Part shown: positions 6,066 to 7,240 of the stretch, in pieces | Layout: the number at the start of each line of letters is the position of its first letter | Numbering within the stretch: position 1 is the stretch's first letter | Assembly (NCBI GenBank): GCA_003542935.1 | Contig: DPJQ01000077.1 | Span: 1 to 7,240 of the forward strand | Source: Lachnospiraceae bacterium | GTDB taxonomy: Bacteria; Bacillota; Clostridia; Lachnospirales; Lachnospiraceae | DNA length: 7,240 nucleotides | Reading direction: 5' to 3' | The notes under the pieces: model-generated | Told to the model about the DNA's origin: nothing | The model's database searches: none | What the model saw: the letters and a program-made list of their open reading frames with translations, nothing else | Program-made: the position numbers and the translations under genes

Positions 6066-6499
6066 CGGTGGAAATAGTATCTGCCGCAGCGGCGGTTTGC
6101 GTTGCCTTTTTTTCCGGCCTGGCGGTGGCCTGCAGTACGGCGGCTTTTATCCTGGCCCTGGGAATTGTCCCCCGGGTGGCGGCTATCAGCGGCACCACCC
6201 GGCTGATTCTCTGGTACGAGGACTGCTTGATGGCCGGGATTTTCATCGGCATTCTGCTGGAGCTGGATTTTATCCGCCTGGCCCTGGGAATGGCGGTACT
6301 CTGGGCGGTGGGGATCCTGGGCGGGATGTTTCTCGGCTGCTGGACGGCGGCTCTGGGAGAGATCGTCAATATTTATGCGGTGCTGCAGCGCCGGGCGAAG
6401 ATTGAGAAAGGATTTGCGCTGGTGGTCCTGGCGTTGGCCCTGGGAAAGGCGGCGGGAGCGCTGCTCTACTTTTTTTGGATAGGAGGCAATGTATGGTAA
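6062..6499 (+). CDS. spoVAB: Stage V sporulation protein AB
   Basis: A 145-residue integral membrane protein of the SpoVA dipicolinate system. It is almost wholly hydrophobic, with about four membrane helices: around 5-33, 48-67, 72-95 and 115-141. The segment GTTRLILWYEDCLMAG and the position between spoVAA and spoVAC support the call; family resemblance is to SpoVAB (about 141 residues in B. subtilis). The TTG at 6062 is chosen because AGGAGG (6049-6054) lies 7 nt upstream and the TTGA overlap with the spoVAA stop is typical of coupled genes. GTG 6068 is the alternative. The gene ends 7 nt inside spoVAC. Its individual biochemical role is not established. Confidence 0.9.
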   Translation: MTVEIVSAAAAVCVAFFSGLAVACSTAAFILALGIVPRVAAISGTTRLILWYEDCLMAGIFIGILLELDFIRLALGMAVLWAVGILGGMFLGCWTAALGEIVNIYAVLQRRAKIEKGFALVVLALALGKAAGALLYFFWIGGNVW

Positions 6500-6951
6500 C
6501 GGAGGAAGAAAAGAAAGAGTATCAGGAGTATGTGGAGGAGATTACACCCACCCACAGTCTGCCTAAAAATATGTGCAAGGCGTTTCTGGTAGGCGGTATA
6601 ATCTGCGTGGTGGGACAGGCTTTCCTTGACTGGGGGGCGGCCCTGGGGCTGGACGAAAAGACGGCGGGGAGTTTTTGCTCGATCCTGCTGGTGCTGATCA
6701 GCGTGGTGCTGACAGGCTTAAATATCTGGCCCTATATCGGCAAGTTCGGTGGGGCCGGGGCCCTGGTGCCGATCACGGGTTTTGCCAACAGCGTGGCGGC
6801 CCCGGCCATTGAATATCAGAAGGAAGGCCAGGTCTTCGGGATCGGAGCGAAGATCTTTACGATTGCGGGGCCGGTAATTCTGTACGGTGTTCTAAGCAGC
6901 TGGGCACTGGGGTTGATTTACTGGATTGGGAAGTGCTTTGGAGTATTTTGA
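6493..6951 (+). CDS. spoVAC: Stage V sporulation protein AC
   Basis: A 152-residue membrane protein. B. subtilis SpoVAC has been described as a mechanosensitive channel that helps release Ca-dipicolinate during germination. The sequence has a charged cytosolic start (about 1-32) and several membrane helices. Family segments include KAFLVGGIICVVGQ (34-47), DEKTAG, GAGALVPITGFANSVAAPA, EYQKEGQVFGIGAKIF and a final GPVILYGVLSSWALGLIYW helix. The ATG at 6493 follows AGGAGG (6481-6486) by 6 nt and overlaps spoVAB by 7 nt. The C-terminus looks complete. In most spore formers spoVAD and spoVAE follow at once; here they do not. Confidence 0.95.
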   Translation: MVTEEEKKEYQEYVEEITPTHSLPKNMCKAFLVGGIICVVGQAFLDWGAALGLDEKTAGSFCSILLVLISVVLTGLNIWPYIGKFGGAGALVPITGFANSVAAPAIEYQKEGQVFGIGAKIFTIAGPVILYGVLSSWALGLIYWIGKCFGVF

Positions 6952-7061
6952 GGGTAACAAGGAAAAGGTATAGGAGCAGATTTTGACGATGTTGTATTCG
7001 GAAATATGAGATTGTTTCTCGGGGAAGTGAAGTGCTGATTGGATAAAATATTTTATGGGTT

Positions 7062-7092
7062 CTGTGCGCTGGGGTTAATTTACTGGATTGGG
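7062..7092 (+). repeat. Degenerate copy of the spoVAC 3' coding end
   Basis: Bases 7062-7092 repeat spoVAC bases 6900-6930 with 3 mismatches in 31. In the matching frame the copy encodes ALGLIYWIG, identical to spoVAC, and two of the differences are synonymous (GCA/GCG, TTG/TTA). The frame is open from a TTG at 7039 to a TAA at 7188-7190, but it has no good ribosome site and runs through the terminator hairpin, so I do not call it a gene. A second, weaker similarity to the spoVAC end (AAGTGCT, then TTGGA, then TATTTT) lies at 7030-7056. The rest of 6952-7146 shows no gene. Confidence 0.55.
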
Positions 7093-7146
7093 TTTTCAAA
7101 TTTGCGGATATGCGGGGGACGCTGCATAAGAGCAGAGAACATAAAG

Positions 7147-7189
7147 AACAGCCCGCAAACCCCGATATATCAAGAATTTGCGGGCTGTT
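7147..7189 (-). terminator. Intrinsic terminator for the minus-strand tRNA-Leu
   Basis: AACAGCCCGCAAA (7147-7159) and TTTGCGGGCTGTT (7177-7189) form a perfect 13-bp stem around a 17-nt loop that contains the palindrome GATATATC (7164-7171). On the minus strand the stem comes 8 nt after the tRNA 3' end and is followed by a T-rich stretch (TTCTTTATGTT), the expected orientation for ending tRNA transcription. On the + strand it is followed by AAGTCC, so it would be a poorer terminator for spoVAC, although it could stop both transcripts. Confidence 0.75.
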
Positions 7190-7197
7190 AAGTCCAG

Positions 7198-7240
7198 TGC
7201 CGGTGGTGGGACTCGGACCCACACACCCTTGCGGATAACA
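7198..7240 (-). tRNA. tRNA-Leu, 3' part (continues beyond window)
   Basis: Read on the minus strand, the edge contains the 3' half of a class II tRNA: a long variable arm with stem ATCC-GCAA-GGGT, a T-stem GTGGG/CCCAC (minus-strand equivalents of 7218-7222 and 7206-7210), acceptor strand CACCGGC (7199-7205) and discriminator A (7198). The long variable arm with its GCAA loop and the A discriminator favour leucine over serine. The anticodon lies outside the window, so the isoacceptor cannot be named. CCA is not encoded. The T-loop is TCCGAGT rather than TTCGAGT, changing the nearly universal position 55. Confidence 0.85.

Noticed and set aside
7039..7190. Small ORF downstream of spoVAC (TTG 7039 to TAA 7188)
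   Set aside because: There is no ribosome site, it reads through the tRNA terminator hairpin, and only nine residues match spoVAC; best seen as a remnant.

Overview
The window comes from an endospore-forming Clostridia genome with moderately high GC, most likely a member of the Lachnospiraceae. The evidence is the gene content (the full spoIIAA-spoIIAB-sigF forespore regulator operon and spoVAA-AB-AC), the close match of SpoIIAA, SpoIIAB and SigF to the Bacillus subtilis sequences as I remember them, strong AGGAGG-type ribosome sites, and TTG/GTG starts. All protein genes lie on the + strand. The only minus-strand gene I can support is a partial tRNA at the right edge.

Layout. Bases 1-300 hold a sigma-A-like promoter (79-106) and a leader with several well-formed inverted repeats. 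Bases 301-1599 encode FolC, a folylpolyglutamate/dihydrofolate synthase. An unrecognised 49-residue ORF (1592-1741) overlaps its end. Bases 1753-3498 encode a zinc-ribbon/TPR/single-pass membrane protein with a coiled coil, a second TPR region and a Gly/Asp/Asn-rich tail built from a 24-nt tandem repeat. After a 135-nt gap come spoIIAA (3634-3957), spoIIAB (4020-4478) and sigF (4506-5219). A 76-nt AT-rich spacer with a candidate forespore promoter follows, then spoVAA, spoVAB and spoVAC (to 6951). The last 290 bases contain a degenerate partial copy of the spoVAC 3' end, a 13-bp terminator hairpin and the 3' half of a tRNA-Leu on the minus strand.

How the genes work together. SpoIIAB binds SigF and phosphorylates SpoIIAA; dephosphorylated SpoIIAA frees SigF in the forespore. 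SigF, followed by SigG, drives late forespore genes. These include spoVA, which encodes the membrane machinery that moves Ca-dipicolinate into the spore and releases it at germination. Placing spoVA directly behind sigF, with no visible terminator between them, joins the regulator to a downstream target. FolC, the 49-residue protein and the TPR protein form a separate close-packed group upstream; nothing in the sequence ties them to sporulation.

Points worth a second look: the structured folC leader; a small membrane ORF or possible frameshift at the start of spoVAA; the spoVA cluster stopping after spoVAC, with no spoVAD or spoVAE behind it and a decayed echo of the spoVAC end in their place; and an unusual T-loop in the tRNA-Leu.
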